A stretch of 64,000 bases of DNA from Parerythrobacter_A sp963761775 (GCA_963761775.1 CAVXIF010000003.1:1-64000); one strand, 5' to 3'; counted from the first letter of the stretch, positions 18,380-27,530 are shown. Notes: generated from the letters alone by a model not told the origin. Numbers and translations are program-made.

Positions 18380-18573
18380 CGCTTGCGGACATCCGTCCTG
18401 CGCTTTCTTTTCTCGCTAACGCTCGGTGCTGTGCCATCCCGCTCCCCCTCCCGGCCACCCCTTGAGGATAATCCCGTGGGTGGCCGGGAGGGGGAGCGGG
18501 ATGGCACAGCAAGGGAGGGCGGATGCCCGACCGCACCAAACAAAGACTCACAGCACCGAGCGTCAGCGAGAAA
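18380..18573. repeat. Nested palindromic repeat element, copy A
   Basis: Two perfect inverted 33-bp arms lie at 18428-18460 and 18478-18510, starting GCTGTGCCATCCC, around a 17-bp loop. The left arm's outer part (TTTCTCGCTAACGCTCGGTG, 18408 on) is inverted again at 18549-18573, so the element is nested. A second copy lies at 27999-28140 with a matching loop (GGATAATCCCGT). The second copy differs inside the stem by a paired change (GGCC arm to GACC/GGTC). It fits a small non-autonomous or REP-like element. Confidence 0.85.
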
Positions 18574-18689
18574 GCAAAGCCACCCCCACCCCCGCTCTTT
18601 TGTCGCTGCGAAAGCGCGGCTATAGCCCGCAACGCAATGCCGCCTGCCAATCAGACATTCCCGCTCCACGCTCCGCCAAGGAGCGCGCG

Positions 18690-19451
18690 ATGACCGACGC
18701 CGCCGATGCGGTTGTCACGTTCGACAATGTCGGCCTGCGTTACGGCGCGGATCGCGAGGTGTTGGGCGATATCTCGTTTACGCTGTTTCCGGGCAGCTTC
18801 TATTTCCTTACCGGGGCGAGCGGCGCGGGCAAGACCTCGCTGCTGAAACTGCTTTATCTGGCGCAACGTCCGTCGCGCGGGGTCATCCGCATGTTCGGCA
18901 CCGATATCGTCACTCTTCCGCGCACCAGCCTGCCGGGGCTACGGCGGCGGATCGGGGTGGTGTTCCAGGATTTCCGGCTGGTGCCGCATTTGTCCGCGTT
19001 CGATAATGTGGCGCTGCCGCTGCGTGTGTCCGGCGTGCGCGAGACGGATGTGGCGAAGCCGGTGCGCGACATGCTGGAATGGGTCGGTCTGACACCGCGC
19101 AGCGATGCGATACCCGCCACGCTGTCGGGCGGGGAACAGCAGCGTGTCGCCATTGCGCGCGCGGTAATCGGGCGGCCCGACATTCTGGTAGCGGACGAGC
19201 CGACCGGTAATGTCGATCCCGACATGGCGCTGAAATTGCTGCGGCTGTTCGAGGCGCTGAACCGGCTCGGCACGACGGTGGTGGTGGCAACGCATGACGT
19301 GCACCTGCTGAAGAAAGTGCCGGAGTCGCTTATCATGCGGCTGGACGGCGGACAGCTATCGGACCCGACCGGCGTGCTGCGTTATCCGCCGCGCCCGGAC
19401 CGCAACACACCCCCGCGCCCGGCATCTTTGCGCGAGGGGTTGGGCCTGTGA
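18690..19451 (+). CDS. ftsE: Cell-division ABC transporter ATP-binding protein FtsE
   Basis: 253 residues from ATG 18690, with AAGGAG nine bases ahead. It has a Walker A loop (GASGAGKTS), the Q-loop VVFQDFRLVPHLSAFDN typical of FtsE, the ABC signature LSGGEQQRV, Walker B (ILVADEPTGN) and the switch His (VVATHD). FtsE pairs with FtsX in the inner membrane to activate peptidoglycan amidases at the division site. It overlaps ftsX by 4 bp. The roughly 30-residue C-terminal tail is longer than in enterobacterial FtsE. Confidence 0.95.
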   Translation: MTDAADAVVTFDNVGLRYGADREVLGDISFTLFPGSFYFLTGASGAGKTSLLKLLYLAQRPSRGVIRMFGTDIVTLPRTSLPGLRRRIGVVFQDFRLVPHLSAFDNVALPLRVSGVRETDVAKPVRDMLEWVGLTPRSDAIPATLSGGEQQRVAIARAVIGRPDILVADEPTGNVDPDMALKLLRLFEALNRLGTTVVVATHDVHLLKKVPESLIMRLDGGQLSDPTGVLRYPPRPDRNTPPRPASLREGLGL

Positions 19452-20422
19452 GCATTACGGCTGCAACCGGCACCGCAAAGGCACCCAGGATACGCAAGCC
19501 GCCCACCGTCGGCGGGTCGATCAAGCGCGGACTGGCGCGGTTCGGCGGCGAGCAGGCGGCGCAGCTGGTGCCGCAGGCGCGGCTGGGCGGGCCGATGCCG
19601 TGGGTCATCGCGATCATGGTCACGCTGGTCGTCATCGCGGCGGCCGGCGGGCTGGCGATCAGCAATATCGCCGACGGCGCGCGGGCCGAACTGGCGGGCG
19701 GGGCGACGGTGCAGGTGGTCGAGGCCAACGGACCGGCGCGCGAGGAACAGGCGGTGGCGGCGCAGGCGATGCTGGAAACCGACCCCGCCATCGCCGGGGT
19801 GCGCCGTGTTCCGGACGAAGAGCTGGACGCGCTGCTCGCCCCGTGGCTGGGTGTGGGAACGGGCAGCGAGACTGTGCCGATCCCCGCGCTGCTCGATGTG
19901 CGGCTGACCGATGCGGCCAGTGCCGATGTGCTGAACGATATCCAGACGCGGCTGGAACAGGTCGCGCCCGCCGCGCGGATCGATGCGCAGGCAAGCTGGC
20001 TGGCACCGGTGTTCGATGCGCTGCAATCGCTGAAATATCTCGCCGGTGCGCTGGTGCTGTTGCTGGCGCTGACCAGCGTGGCGGCGGTCTGGCTGGCGGC
20101 CCGCAGCGCGCTGGGCAGCCACCGCAGCACGATCGAGGTCGTTCACATGCTGGGCGGGACCGACCAGCAGATCGCGCGGATCTTCGAACGCTCCATCGGC
20201 TTCGACGCGACGCTGGGCGGCGCGGTCGGGTTGACGCTGGGGCTGGCCGCGATGCTGCTGATCGGCGGCGAATTCGCGGCGCTCAATTCGGGCATGATGG
20301 CGGGCGGGACGCTGGGCTGGCTGGACTGGGTGGTGATCGCAATGGTGCCGCTGGCCGCCGTGGCGCTGGCGATGGTGACCGCGCGGCTGACGGTGCTGTT
20401 CGCGCTGGCGCGGATGCTGTGA
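19448..20422 (+). CDS. ftsX: Cell-division protein FtsX
   Basis: 324 residues, GTG start inside the ftsE stop. Layout is an N-terminal cytoplasmic stretch, membrane helix 1 (WVIAIMVTLVVIAAAGGLAI), a periplasmic domain of about 140 residues, then three C-terminal helices near residues 195-220, 255-280 and 295-320, as in the FtsX/MacB permease fold. The loop HMLGGTDQQIARIFE between helices 2 and 3 is the usual FtsE coupling region. Its stop overlaps the next ATG, so ftsE-ftsX-ydcF-plsC probably form one operon. Confidence 0.92.
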   Translation: MSITAATGTAKAPRIRKPPTVGGSIKRGLARFGGEQAAQLVPQARLGGPMPWVIAIMVTLVVIAAAGGLAISNIADGARAELAGGATVQVVEANGPAREEQAVAAQAMLETDPAIAGVRRVPDEELDALLAPWLGVGTGSETVPIPALLDVRLTDAASADVLNDIQTRLEQVAPAARIDAQASWLAPVFDALQSLKYLAGALVLLLALTSVAAVWLAARSALGSHRSTIEVVHMLGGTDQQIARIFERSIGFDATLGGAVGLTLGLAAMLLIGGEFAALNSGMMAGGTLGWLDWVVIAMVPLAAVALAMVTARLTVLFALARML

Positions 20423-20949
20423 TGCGCCGCCTGTTCGCCGCTCTCCTGATCGTGTGGTTTGCAGGCTTTGCCTGGTTCACCATCGCACTGCCGCAGCCAC
20501 TGGAACGCGCCACCAACGATGCCGCCATCGTCCCGACCGGCGCGGCGGGCCGCATCGCGCGAGGCGTGGATTTGCTGGAAAGCGGCGCGGTCGAGGCGCT
20601 GCTGGTCACCGGCGTTGCCAACGAAGTCAGCATGGCCGATTTCGCCCGCGAATTCGACGTACCCGACCGGCTGATGGAATGCTGCGTCACGCTTGGCTAC
20701 GGGGCGCAGGACACGCGCGGCAATGCAGCCGAAACGGCGGCCTGGGTCGCCAATCGCCGCGTTGCGTCGGTTCGGCTGGTGACGACCGACTGGCACATGC
20801 GGCGCGCGCGCAACGAGCTGTCGCAGGCATTGCCGCCCGATGTCGCGATCTCCAGCGATGCGGTGGCGTCGGAGCCATCGTTCCGCATCCTGTTCGTGGA
20901 ATATCACAAGCTGCTGGCAAGCTGGGTGGTCGGCCTGCTACCGGTGTAG
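20422..20949 (+). CDS. YdcF/SanA-family (DUF218) membrane-anchored protein
   Basis: 175 residues with one N-terminal membrane helix (LFAALLIVWFAGFAWFTIAL). The DUF218 pattern follows: AAIVPTGAAGRIARGVDLLESGAVEALLVTG, then TLGYGAQDTRGNAAETAAWV and SVRLVTTDWHMRRARNEL. The family acts on the envelope in a way that is not defined biochemically. The ATG overlaps the ftsX stop. Confidence 0.85.
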   Translation: MRRLFAALLIVWFAGFAWFTIALPQPLERATNDAAIVPTGAAGRIARGVDLLESGAVEALLVTGVANEVSMADFAREFDVPDRLMECCVTLGYGAQDTRGNAAETAAWVANRRVASVRLVTTDWHMRRARNELSQALPPDVAISSDAVASEPSFRILFVEYHKLLASWVVGLLPV

Positions 20950-20958
20950 GCGGTCGTC

Positions 20959-21669
20959 ATGCTGCTGCTTCGCAACTTCGCCTTCTATACCCTATTTTAC
21001 GGTGGCAGTATTGTCGTGACGCTGGCGGCCTTGCTGTGTCTGCCGGTCAGTCGCCGCGCCTTGCGCCGGTGCGTGCGGTGGTGGGCGCGCTATCACCGGT
21101 GCTGCGTGGAAAACCTGCTCGGCATCGCGATAGAACAGCACGGCGAACCACAGCCCGGACCTGCACTGTATGTCATAAAGCACGAGAGCTTCTTCGAAGC
21201 CATCGATGCGCCCGCGTTGTTCCCACACCCCGCCGTCTTCGCCAAGGCGCAGTTGTTCTGGATTCCCGGCTGGGGTTTTGCCGCGCGCCGATACGGACTG
21301 GTCCCGGTGCAGCGCGATCAGGGCGCGCGGACGCTCCGGCTGATGGTGAAGGAAGCACGCGGCCTGTCGGCACAGGGGCGCGAGCTGGTGCTGTTTCCCG
21401 AAGGCACGCGCACCCCGCACGGGGTGAACGCGCCGCTGGGGGCAGGCTTTGCGGGGCTGTACAAGCTGATCGGTCTGCCGGTGGTACCCGTGGCGGTGAA
21501 CAGCGGTCCGTTCTATCATCCTGTGCTGAAGCGGCGCGGAACCATCACCTATCGCTTCGGCAAGACCATTGCGCCCGGCCTCGACCGGCGCGAGGTGGAA
21601 GCGCAGGTGCGCGATGCAATCAACGCGCTGAATGCGGGTGCTGGCGGCGGGACGCTACGCGACGGGTGA
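20959..21669 (+). CDS. plsC: 1-acyl-sn-glycerol-3-phosphate acyltransferase (PlsC family)
   Basis: 236 residues with an N-terminal membrane helix. Acyltransferase block I is KHESFFEAID, the H-x4-E variant rather than H-x4-D, which is common in this subgroup. Block III is LVLFPEGTRTPHG, and block IV (GLPVVPVAVNSG) supplies the proline-valine strand. It acylates lysophosphatidate to phosphatidate at the inner membrane. The last 50 bp overlap the convergent tyrA gene. Confidence 0.9.
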   Translation: MLLLRNFAFYTLFYGGSIVVTLAALLCLPVSRRALRRCVRWWARYHRCCVENLLGIAIEQHGEPQPGPALYVIKHESFFEAIDAPALFPHPAVFAKAQLFWIPGWGFAARRYGLVPVQRDQGARTLRLMVKEARGLSAQGRELVLFPEGTRTPHGVNAPLGAGFAGLYKLIGLPVVPVAVNSGPFYHPVLKRRGTITYRFGKTIAPGLDRREVEAQVRDAINALNAGAGGGTLRDG

Positions 21670-22562
21670 GGTTTCGCCCTGCCCATCTTCCCCCTGCCCA
21701 TCCCTGACCTTGTTCAACGATGCCGCGCCGGATTGCGCCGGTGCGGCTGAACAGGTCGAACAGCATTTCGCCGTCGCCATCGCGGATGGCGCGCTGCAGC
21801 GCGGTCAGGTCTTCGGTGAAGCGGCCCAGCACGTCCAGCACGGCCCCGCGATTGGCCAGGAAGATGTCGCGCCACATGGTCGGATCGGACGCGGCGATGC
21901 GGGTAAAGTCGCGAAAGCCGCCGGCGCTGTATTTGATGACTTCGCCTTGCGTCACGGCTTCCAGATCGGATGCGGTACCGACGATGGTGTAGGCGATCAG
22001 ATGCGGGATATGGCTGGTGACCGCCAGCACCGTATCATGATGCGCGGCGTCCATCGTTTCCACCCGCGCACCGACCGCGTTCCACATCGCGGCGATGGCT
22101 GTGGTGGCGTCCGGCGGCGTGTCGGCATCGGGCGTCAGGATGCACCAGCGGCCTGCGAACAAGGCGGCAAAGGCGGCGTCCGGTCCGCTATGCTCGGTGC
22201 CCGCGACCGGGTGGGCGGGGACGCGGGCATGGTCTGGCAAGGTCTCGGCCAGCGCGGCGATCACCGACTGCTTGGACGAACCCACGTCGCTTACGATGCA
22301 GCCGGCAGGCAGGCGGGCGGCGAGCTGCTGCGCCACCGCCGCCATCGCCCCGACCGGCACGCACAGAACACATATGTCGGTGTCGGCAACGCTGGCCTTC
22401 CAGCGTCTCGGCGATGCTGTCCGCCAGCCCCCGTTCGGCAGCGCGGCGGCGCACGGCAGGGTCGGCGTCGTAGCCGATGGTGGCGAAGTCCTCGCGCTTC
22501 GCCAGTGCCAGCCCCAGCGAGCCGCCCAGCAGGCCTAGGCCGATGATGGCAACCCGCTGCAT
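21620..22562 (-). pseudogene. tyrA: Prephenate/arogenate dehydrogenase (TyrA/TyrC type), one frameshift near 22395
   Basis: The N-terminal Rossmann motif IIGLGLLGGSLGLAL is followed, after one break, by DICVLCVPVGAMAAVAQQ, IVSDVGSSKQSVI, HPVAGTEHSGPDAAFAALFAGR, a SHIPHLIAYTIV segment and FRDFTRIAASDPTMWRDIFLAN. The dehydrogenase converts prephenate or arogenate with NAD(P)+ in tyrosine synthesis. The break lies at gaaggccagcgttgcc on the coding strand, where one base more or less restores GASVADTD. The gene is normally needed for tyrosine, and it directly adjoins hisC, so an assembly error is more likely than true loss. It starts one base past the hisC stop. Confidence 0.85.
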
Positions 22563-23681
22563 TTATGCTGCGTCCTCGGCAGCGGCGGCAATCAGCGCCG
22601 CAATCTCGGCCATCTGTTCGCCCGTGCCGATGGTGATGCGCAGAGCGTGGGGCAGCCCCTGTCCGGGCAAATGGCGCACGGCATATCCGCCTTCGGCCAA
22701 CGCCGCCAAAGCCGCCTCCGCCGTCAAAGCGCCATTGAACAGCACCAGCACGAAATTGGCCTTGCTCGGCACGGTACGGATGCCGTGATTGCCCAGTGTG
22801 GCCAGCGCCTCGCAAAGGGCGGCGCGGTCGCGGGCATTGGCGATGCGTGATTGCTCGACAAAGCCTGTGTCGGCGATGGCGGCGGTGGCGGCGGTTTGCC
22901 CGTGCGTCGTCACGTTGAACGGCCCACGAATGCGGTTCAGCGCAGCGATGAGCGGCGGCGCGCCGGTGGCCCATCCGATGCGTTCGCCTGCCAGCCCGTG
23001 GATCTTGGAAAAGGTGTGCGTCACCAGCACATTGTCCGCCTGCTGCGCCAGCGCCATGCCGCCATCGTCGTCCGCCGCATCCAGATATTCGGCATAGGCA
23101 TGGTCCAGCACCAGCAGCACGTCGCCGCGCCCTTTGTCCTTCAGGCCGGTGTGAAGTCGCGCCAACTCGCCGCGCGGCAGGAAGGTGCCTGTCGGGTTGT
23201 TCGGATTGGCGAGAAACGCGACGCGGGTCCGCGGCGTCACCGCCGCCAGCAGCGTATCGACGTCTGCGCCGTAATCGGCATCCGCTGCCTCCACCGGCGT
23301 CGCCCCGCACCGCCGTGCCGCGATGTCGTACACCGAGAAACTGTAGCGCGGGAACAGCACCTCGTCGCCTGGCCCGGCATAGGCCTGCGCTGCCAGATTG
23401 AGCAGTTCGTCCGAGCCGGTGCCGCATACGATGCGCTCTGCGTCGAGGCCGTGCTGCGCGGCAATGGCGGTGCGCAGGGCCGTCGCATCGGGGTCGGGGT
23501 AGCGTTCCGGCTGCGTCGGCCCAGCCAGCGCCGCGCGCGCCGCATCGCCGCAGCCCAGCGGATTCTCGTTCGCGCTCAGCTTCACCAGCACGCGACCGTC
23601 CGCGCCGGTTGCGCGGCCCGGAACATAGGCATGGATCGCATCGATCCAAGGTTTGGGCGTGGGCTTATGGAGTGCGCTCAT
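22563..23681 (-). CDS. hisC: Histidinol-phosphate/aromatic aminotransferase HisC
   Basis: 372 residues of fold-type I PLP aminotransferase. It has KLSANENPLG at the N-terminus, GSDELLNL, FLANPNNPTGTFLP, LVLDHAYAEY and the PLP lysine in THTFSKIHGLAGERIGW. Next to tyrA it probably serves both histidine synthesis and the aromatic amino-acid branch, as is usual in alphaproteobacteria with this gene order. The start at 23681 lies just before a palindromic repeat that separates it from the divergent metX. Confidence 0.93.
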   Translation of the reverse strand: MSALHKPTPKPWIDAIHAYVPGRATGADGRVLVKLSANENPLGCGDAARAALAGPTQPERYPDPDATALRTAIAAQHGLDAERIVCGTGSDELLNLAAQAYAGPGDEVLFPRYSFSVYDIAARRCGATPVEAADADYGADVDTLLAAVTPRTRVAFLANPNNPTGTFLPRGELARLHTGLKDKGRGDVLLVLDHAYAEYLDAADDDGGMALAQQADNVLVTHTFSKIHGLAGERIGWATGAPPLIAALNRIRGPFNVTTHGQTAATAAIADTGFVEQSRIANARDRAALCEALATLGNHGIRTVPSKANFVLVLFNGALTAEAALAALAEGGYAVRHLPGQGLPHALRITIGTGEQMAEIAALIAAAAEDAA

Positions 23682-23696
23682 AGAGTTGCCTTACAA

Positions 23697-23785
23697 AAGA
23701 ACGATGCTTCGACAAGCTCAGCATGAACGGATAGAAGCGATGTTGCTGTAACCGTTCGCCCTGAGCCTGTCGAAGGGCCGTTCTT
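23697..23785. repeat. Imperfect inverted repeat between hisC and metX
   Basis: Arms of 34 bp, 23697-23730 (AAGAACG...CTTCGACAAGCTCAG...) and 23752-23785 (CCTGAGCCTGTCGAAG...CGTTCTT), pair almost completely and enclose 21 bp. Core sequences of the type CTTCGACAAGCTCAG are a very common dispersed repeat in proteobacterial intergenic DNA. It lies within the divergent promoter region and could fold in either transcript. Confidence 0.8.
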
Positions 23786-23800
23786 AATTTTGGTCCGTCT

Positions 23801-24910
23801 GTGCCCGATCCGCACCCAACCTACGAACTCCCAGACCCCCTGCCGCTCGACGGCGGGCAAGTGCTGGATGATGCTGTCATCGCGTACCAGACCTACGGCA
23901 CGCTGGACGCCGCGCGAAGCAACGCCATCCTGATCTGCCACGCGCTGACGGGCGACCAGCATGTCGCCAGCGCGCATCCGGTGACGGGCAAGCCGGGCTG
24001 GTGGGCGAACATGGTCGGGCCGGGGCTGCCCATCGACACCGACCGCTATCACGTCATCTGCGCCAATGTCATCGGTAGCTGCATGGGCTCGACCGGGCCC
24101 GCCAGCGATGCATCGGACGGCGCGCCTTACGCCATGCGCTTCCCCGTCATCACTGTGCGCGACATGGTGCGCGGGTTGGTGGCGCTGCTCGACGGGCTGG
24201 GTATCGAGACGCTGCACGCGGTGGTCGGCGGATCGATGGGCGGGATGCAGGCGCTCAGCCTTGCGGCCAATTTCCCGGAGCGCGCCGCCCGCGTCCTCGC
24301 CATCGCCACCACCGCGCGGCATTCGGCGCAGAACATCGCCTTCCACGAGCTGGGGCGGCAGGCGATCATGGCCGATCCGAACTGGCGCGACGGTGCGTAT
24401 TACGCCGCCGACGATGCGCCCTCCGCAGGTCCGCCTCACGCAGGATTGGCCGTGGCGCGGATGGCGGCGCATATCACCTATCTTTCCGAAGAGGGGCTGA
24501 CCGCCAAATTCGGGCGGCGCTTGCAGGACAGGAAAGCCAAGACCTTCGGCTTCGATGCCGATTTTCAGGTTGAAAGCTATCTGCGCTACCAGGGCAGCGG
24601 CTTCACCCGCCGGTTCGATGCCAACAGCTATCTCTACATCACCCGCGCGATGGATTATTTCGATCTGGCGGAGGAGCATGGCGGTCCGCTGGCCAGCGCT
24701 TTCGCGAGCAGCACAGCGCGCTTCTGCGTGGTCAGCTTCGACAGCGACTGGCTCTACCCCACCGCCGAAAGCCGTCACCTTGTCCACGCGCTGAACGCGG
24801 GCGGCGCACCGGTCAGCTTCGTGGAACTCTCCGCGCCCAACGGCCATGACAGCTTCCTGTTGCCGAACCCCGCCCTGGACCGCGTGGTGGCGGGCTTCCT
24901 CGATGGCTGA
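23801..24910 (+). CDS. metX: Homoserine O-acyltransferase MetX
   Basis: 369 residues from GTG 23801. This is an alpha/beta-hydrolase-fold acyltransferase that activates homoserine for methionine synthesis. Features: the YQTYGTLDA region, LICHALTGDQH, the nucleophile Ser145 in VVGGSMGGMQ, the acid in SFDSDWLYP, and the catalytic His in NGHDSFLL. The sequence does not settle whether the acyl donor is acetyl- or succinyl-CoA; proteobacterial MetX next to MetW often uses succinyl-CoA. metW overlaps its last 8 bp. I found no SAM riboswitch upstream. Confidence 0.93.
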   Translation: MPDPHPTYELPDPLPLDGGQVLDDAVIAYQTYGTLDAARSNAILICHALTGDQHVASAHPVTGKPGWWANMVGPGLPIDTDRYHVICANVIGSCMGSTGPASDASDGAPYAMRFPVITVRDMVRGLVALLDGLGIETLHAVVGGSMGGMQALSLAANFPERAARVLAIATTARHSAQNIAFHELGRQAIMADPNWRDGAYYAADDAPSAGPPHAGLAVARMAAHITYLSEEGLTAKFGRRLQDRKAKTFGFDADFQVESYLRYQGSGFTRRFDANSYLYITRAMDYFDLAEEHGGPLASAFASSTARFCVVSFDSDWLYPTAESRHLVHALNAGGAPVSFVELSAPNGHDSFLLPNPALDRVVAGFLDG

Positions 24911-25493
24911 GTTGAGGTCCGATCTTGCCGTGATTGCCGAAGCCGTGCCGCAGGGCGCGCGGGTGCTGGATGTCGGTTGCGGCGACGGGGCGCTGATGGC
25001 GGTGCTGCGCGATACACGGGGTGTGGACGCGCGCGGGATCGAGATCGACGGGGATTGCGTGGAACGCTGCGTGGCACAGGGGCTGAGCGTGGTGCAGGGC
25101 GATGCCGACCGCGATCTCGGCGTCTATCCCGATGGCGCGTTCGACATCGCCATCCTTTCCCAAACGCTGCAAACCGCCGCGCGGCCAGACGCGATGCTGC
25201 GCGAATTGCTGCGTGTGGGGCGCAGCGCTTTTGTCAGCTTCCCGAATTTCGGTCACTGGCGGATGCGGCGCGACCTGCTGCTGAACGGGCGGATGCCGGT
25301 GACGCGGCACTTGCCCGTCAGCTGGTACGAGACGCAGAATATCCACCACATGACCATCGCCGATTTCCGCTCTCTGGTGGCGGATCTGGGAATGCGCGAG
25401 GTCGCGAGCTGGTTCTTCGCCGCCGACCGCGCCTTGGCGTGGCGCGGGGATGAACTGGCGCGCGGAAAATGCGGTGTTTCGGCTGGAGAAGTA
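24903..25493 (+). CDS. metW: Methionine biosynthesis protein MetW, frameshift near the C-terminus
   Basis: A SAM-binding methyltransferase-fold partner of MetX. It has RVLDVGCGDGALMAVL at residues about 20-35, GDADRDLGVYPDGAFD, LSQTLQTAARPDAMLRELLRVG, SFPNFGHWRMR and the MetW hallmark WYETQNIHHMTIADF. The stretch GAACTGGCGCGCGGAAAATG near 25460 carries one G too many. Without it the usual ending ENAVFRLEK-stop appears, at 25491-25493. As written, the frame runs on to 25658 into repeat DNA. ATG 24903 overlaps metX. Confidence 0.9.
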
Positions 25494-25583
25494 GGATTTA
25501 GGATTTCGCCCGTCAGCAGCGGACGCAGAGGGAAGAAGGGCGCGGGGGGCGTTGTTCTTCGTGTGGTGTGTCGCCCGGTTTGT

Positions 25584-25757
25584 TTCACACGAAGACACGA
25601 AGAGATAATGCCTGCGGCAAAGCCGCTTTCGAATTGCAGGCTCATCGCGCAGTCGTAACGCCGGTTTTGAAGGGCCTGCGGCGCGACATTATGCCTCTGC
25701 GTCCTCCTTTCCTCCTGCGTCTCTGCGCGAACCACCCTTTTCGTGTCTTCGTGTGAA
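25584..25757. repeat. Composite dispersed repeat, copy 1
   Basis: It is bounded by inverted copies of TTCACACGAAGACACGAA (25584 and about 25739-25757). Inside are GCAAAGCCGCTTTCGAA and, about 45 bp later, AAGGGCCTGCGGCGC, then a pyrimidine-rich CCTCTGCGTCCTCC tract. Other copies lie at about 26440-26577 (inverted) and 32097-32205. Confidence 0.7.
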
Positions 25758-26439
25758 GTATAATACGGACACAGAAAACCATCCGGCGGCGAACCCGGAC
25801 CTATCGCCGTTGGGAAAGGGTATTCGCGCGGTCGGGCGGATGTCGTGCGGTGGCACGGGATATCCGCCGCAGGAGCGGCGTCCGGCTGCCAAAAGGCCCC
25901 GCGCCGCGTGACGCAGCGGGGTCAGGCGAATGGCCGTATCATGGCATCTTCCCGGAACGGGAGGCTGCGCATGTGAGGCATGCGCAGCGCGATACGGCTC
26001 GACCCGGTTCAAGCACGCCGGAGGGGCAAGCCCCCGGCTCGACGTCTTCCAGCCGGCAGCGACGGGGTGGGCTCGCCATTACGCATTGTGGGCCCCTGTC
26101 GCGATCCGCGCGGGTGAATGGTCCCGCGACACATCCGGAAATGTAACGTCGCACGTCAGGGTGGACCGGCTGTCGATACCGGCGCGACGGGTAGGCCCGC
26201 CCCGCGTGGATATCCTCGCCCCGTCCGCCCGACCGCGTCGCCCTGCCGTCCCGATGGAATGGCGAGCGAAGGAGGAGGACGCTCTAGACTACGCCCGCCT
26301 CCCGAACGACAGCACCACTAACCGATATGGTTCGCAATGTCAAGGGGGGAGGGGGTTCGCGCAGAGGACGCCGAGGGAAACGAGATACAACCTCGCCCCG
26401 TCATCGCGAGCGTAGCGCGGCGATCCAGAGTCCGAAGTT

Positions 26440-26577
26440 TGATGCGCTCGCAGAGGCGCAGGGGCACAGAGGGTCTGCACCGCAGGCCTTCAAAGCCTAA
26501 GGTTATATTGCGCACGAGGCCAAATAGTTCGAAAGCGGCTTCGCCGCAGCTGCTTCCTCTTCGTGTCTTCGTGTGAA
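26440..26577. repeat. Composite dispersed repeat, copy 2 (inverted)
   Basis: It reads as the reverse of copies 1 and 3: CGCAGAGGCGCAGGGGCACAG, then CCGCAGGCCTTCAAAGCCTAA, TTCGAAAGCGGCTTCGCC, and the terminal TTCGTGTCTTCGTGTGAA at 26560-26577. It lies just downstream of fghA. Confidence 0.65.
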
Positions 26578-26664
26578 CCCGTTCGCGCTACGCCGGACAA
26601 AAGGTGCAAACCCCCTCTGTGCCTCTGCGCCTCTGCGAGCGAAATCCTTGTTCGCACATTCTTC

Positions 26665-27526
26665 TCAGGACGCGCACCCCAACCGCGCCGCATGCCAGCG
26701 CGACATGTTCGGCCATGAAGGTGCTGACCGTAAAATAGGAGTGGTCATAGCCCTCCTGCATCCGCACCAGCGCGGCGATACCCGCTTTTTTGCAGGCCAG
26801 TGCCAGCAGGCCGGGTTTCAGCTGCTCGCCAAGGAACTGGTCCTCGGTGCCCTGATCCACCAGCAGGTCTTCGATACGCGCGCCGTCCTCGATCAGTGCG
26901 ACGGGGTCGTAGGCCCGCCACGCGTCGCGATCTTCGCCCAGATACGCGCCGAACGCCTTTTTGCCCCACGGCACCTGCGACGGGGCGCAAATGGGGGCGA
27001 AGGCGCTGGCGGATCGGAACCGCTCCGGTTCGCGAAGGGCGAAAGCAAGCGCGCCCATGGCCCCCATCGAATGCCCCATTACCGACTGCCGCGTCATGTC
27101 GACCGGGAAGCGGTCGGCAATCAGGTCCGGCAATTCGCTCTCCAGATAGCTGCGCATGCGGTAATGCGTCGCCCACGGCGCTTGCGTCGCATCGAGATAG
27201 AAGCCCGCACCCATGCCCATATCGTAAGCATCGTCATCGGCCACCGCCTCCCCGCGTGGGCTGGTGTCGGGCGCGACGAAGACGATGCCGTGTTCCGCGC
27301 AGGCGGCGCGAAACTCGCCTTTCTCGGTGACGTTGGAATGGTCGCAGGTCAGGCCCGACAGGAACCACAGCACCGGCAGTTTCGTGCCTTCCTCATGGTC
27401 GGGCACATACACCGCGAAGGTCATGTCGGTGCCGGTCGCGGCTGAGGCATGGCGGTAGACACCCTGCACCCCGCCGTGGCTGCGGTTTTCGCTTACCGTT
27501 TCCATTGCCCCCGGTTCCATCGCCAT
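26665..27526 (-). CDS. fghA: S-formylglutathione hydrolase, C-terminal frameshift near 26705
   Basis: Hydrolyses S-formylglutathione to formate and glutathione, the second step of formaldehyde detoxification. Esterase-D features are LPVLWFLSGLTCDHSN, the nucleophile Ser in VMGHSMGAMGAL, and the catalytic His in EGYDHSYFTVSTFMAEH. A one-base break after AEHVA restores the expected ending WHAARLG and a stop at 26665-26667. As written, the protein instead runs on to 26588, translating repeat DNA. ATG 27526 or, more likely, 27505 (METVSENRSHGG) is the start. adhC lies upstream on the same strand. Confidence 0.88.
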
Positions 27527-27530
27527 AGTG

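Larger units (their letters stand above)
25494..26664. other. Gene-free 1.2-kb spacer containing dispersed repeats
   Basis: No supportable gene lies between metW and fghA. The stretch holds two copies of a composite repeat (25584-25757 and about 26440-26577) and purine-rich low-complexity tracts such as CGCAGAGGCGCAGAGG. Between them, 25790-26330 is GC-rich sequence without any protein character I can defend. Confidence 0.6.

Noticed and set aside
17523..18650. Longer start for the zinc-ribbon protein, reaching 18650
   Set aside because: The added N-terminus would be translated from the palindromic repeat; ATG 18314 begins exactly at the zinc-ribbon (MILSCPAC).
21620..22562. Two separate genes instead of one tyrA
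   Set aside because: The two frames carry consecutive parts of one prephenate dehydrogenase with no gap or duplication, so a single frameshift is the simpler reading.
23682..23800. SAM riboswitch upstream of metX
   Set aside because: The leader is occupied by a dispersed inverted repeat. I could not find the conserved cores of SAM-II or related riboswitches.
23678..24847. A 389-codon minus-strand open frame over metX
   Set aside because: Exact shadow of metX, whose catalytic motifs are clear; the antisense text has no protein character.
25790..26415. Possible genes in the metW-fghA spacer
   Set aside because: Open frames on both strands are short, overlap each other, and are rich in Arg, Pro and Ser with no motif or ribosome site; repeats flank them.
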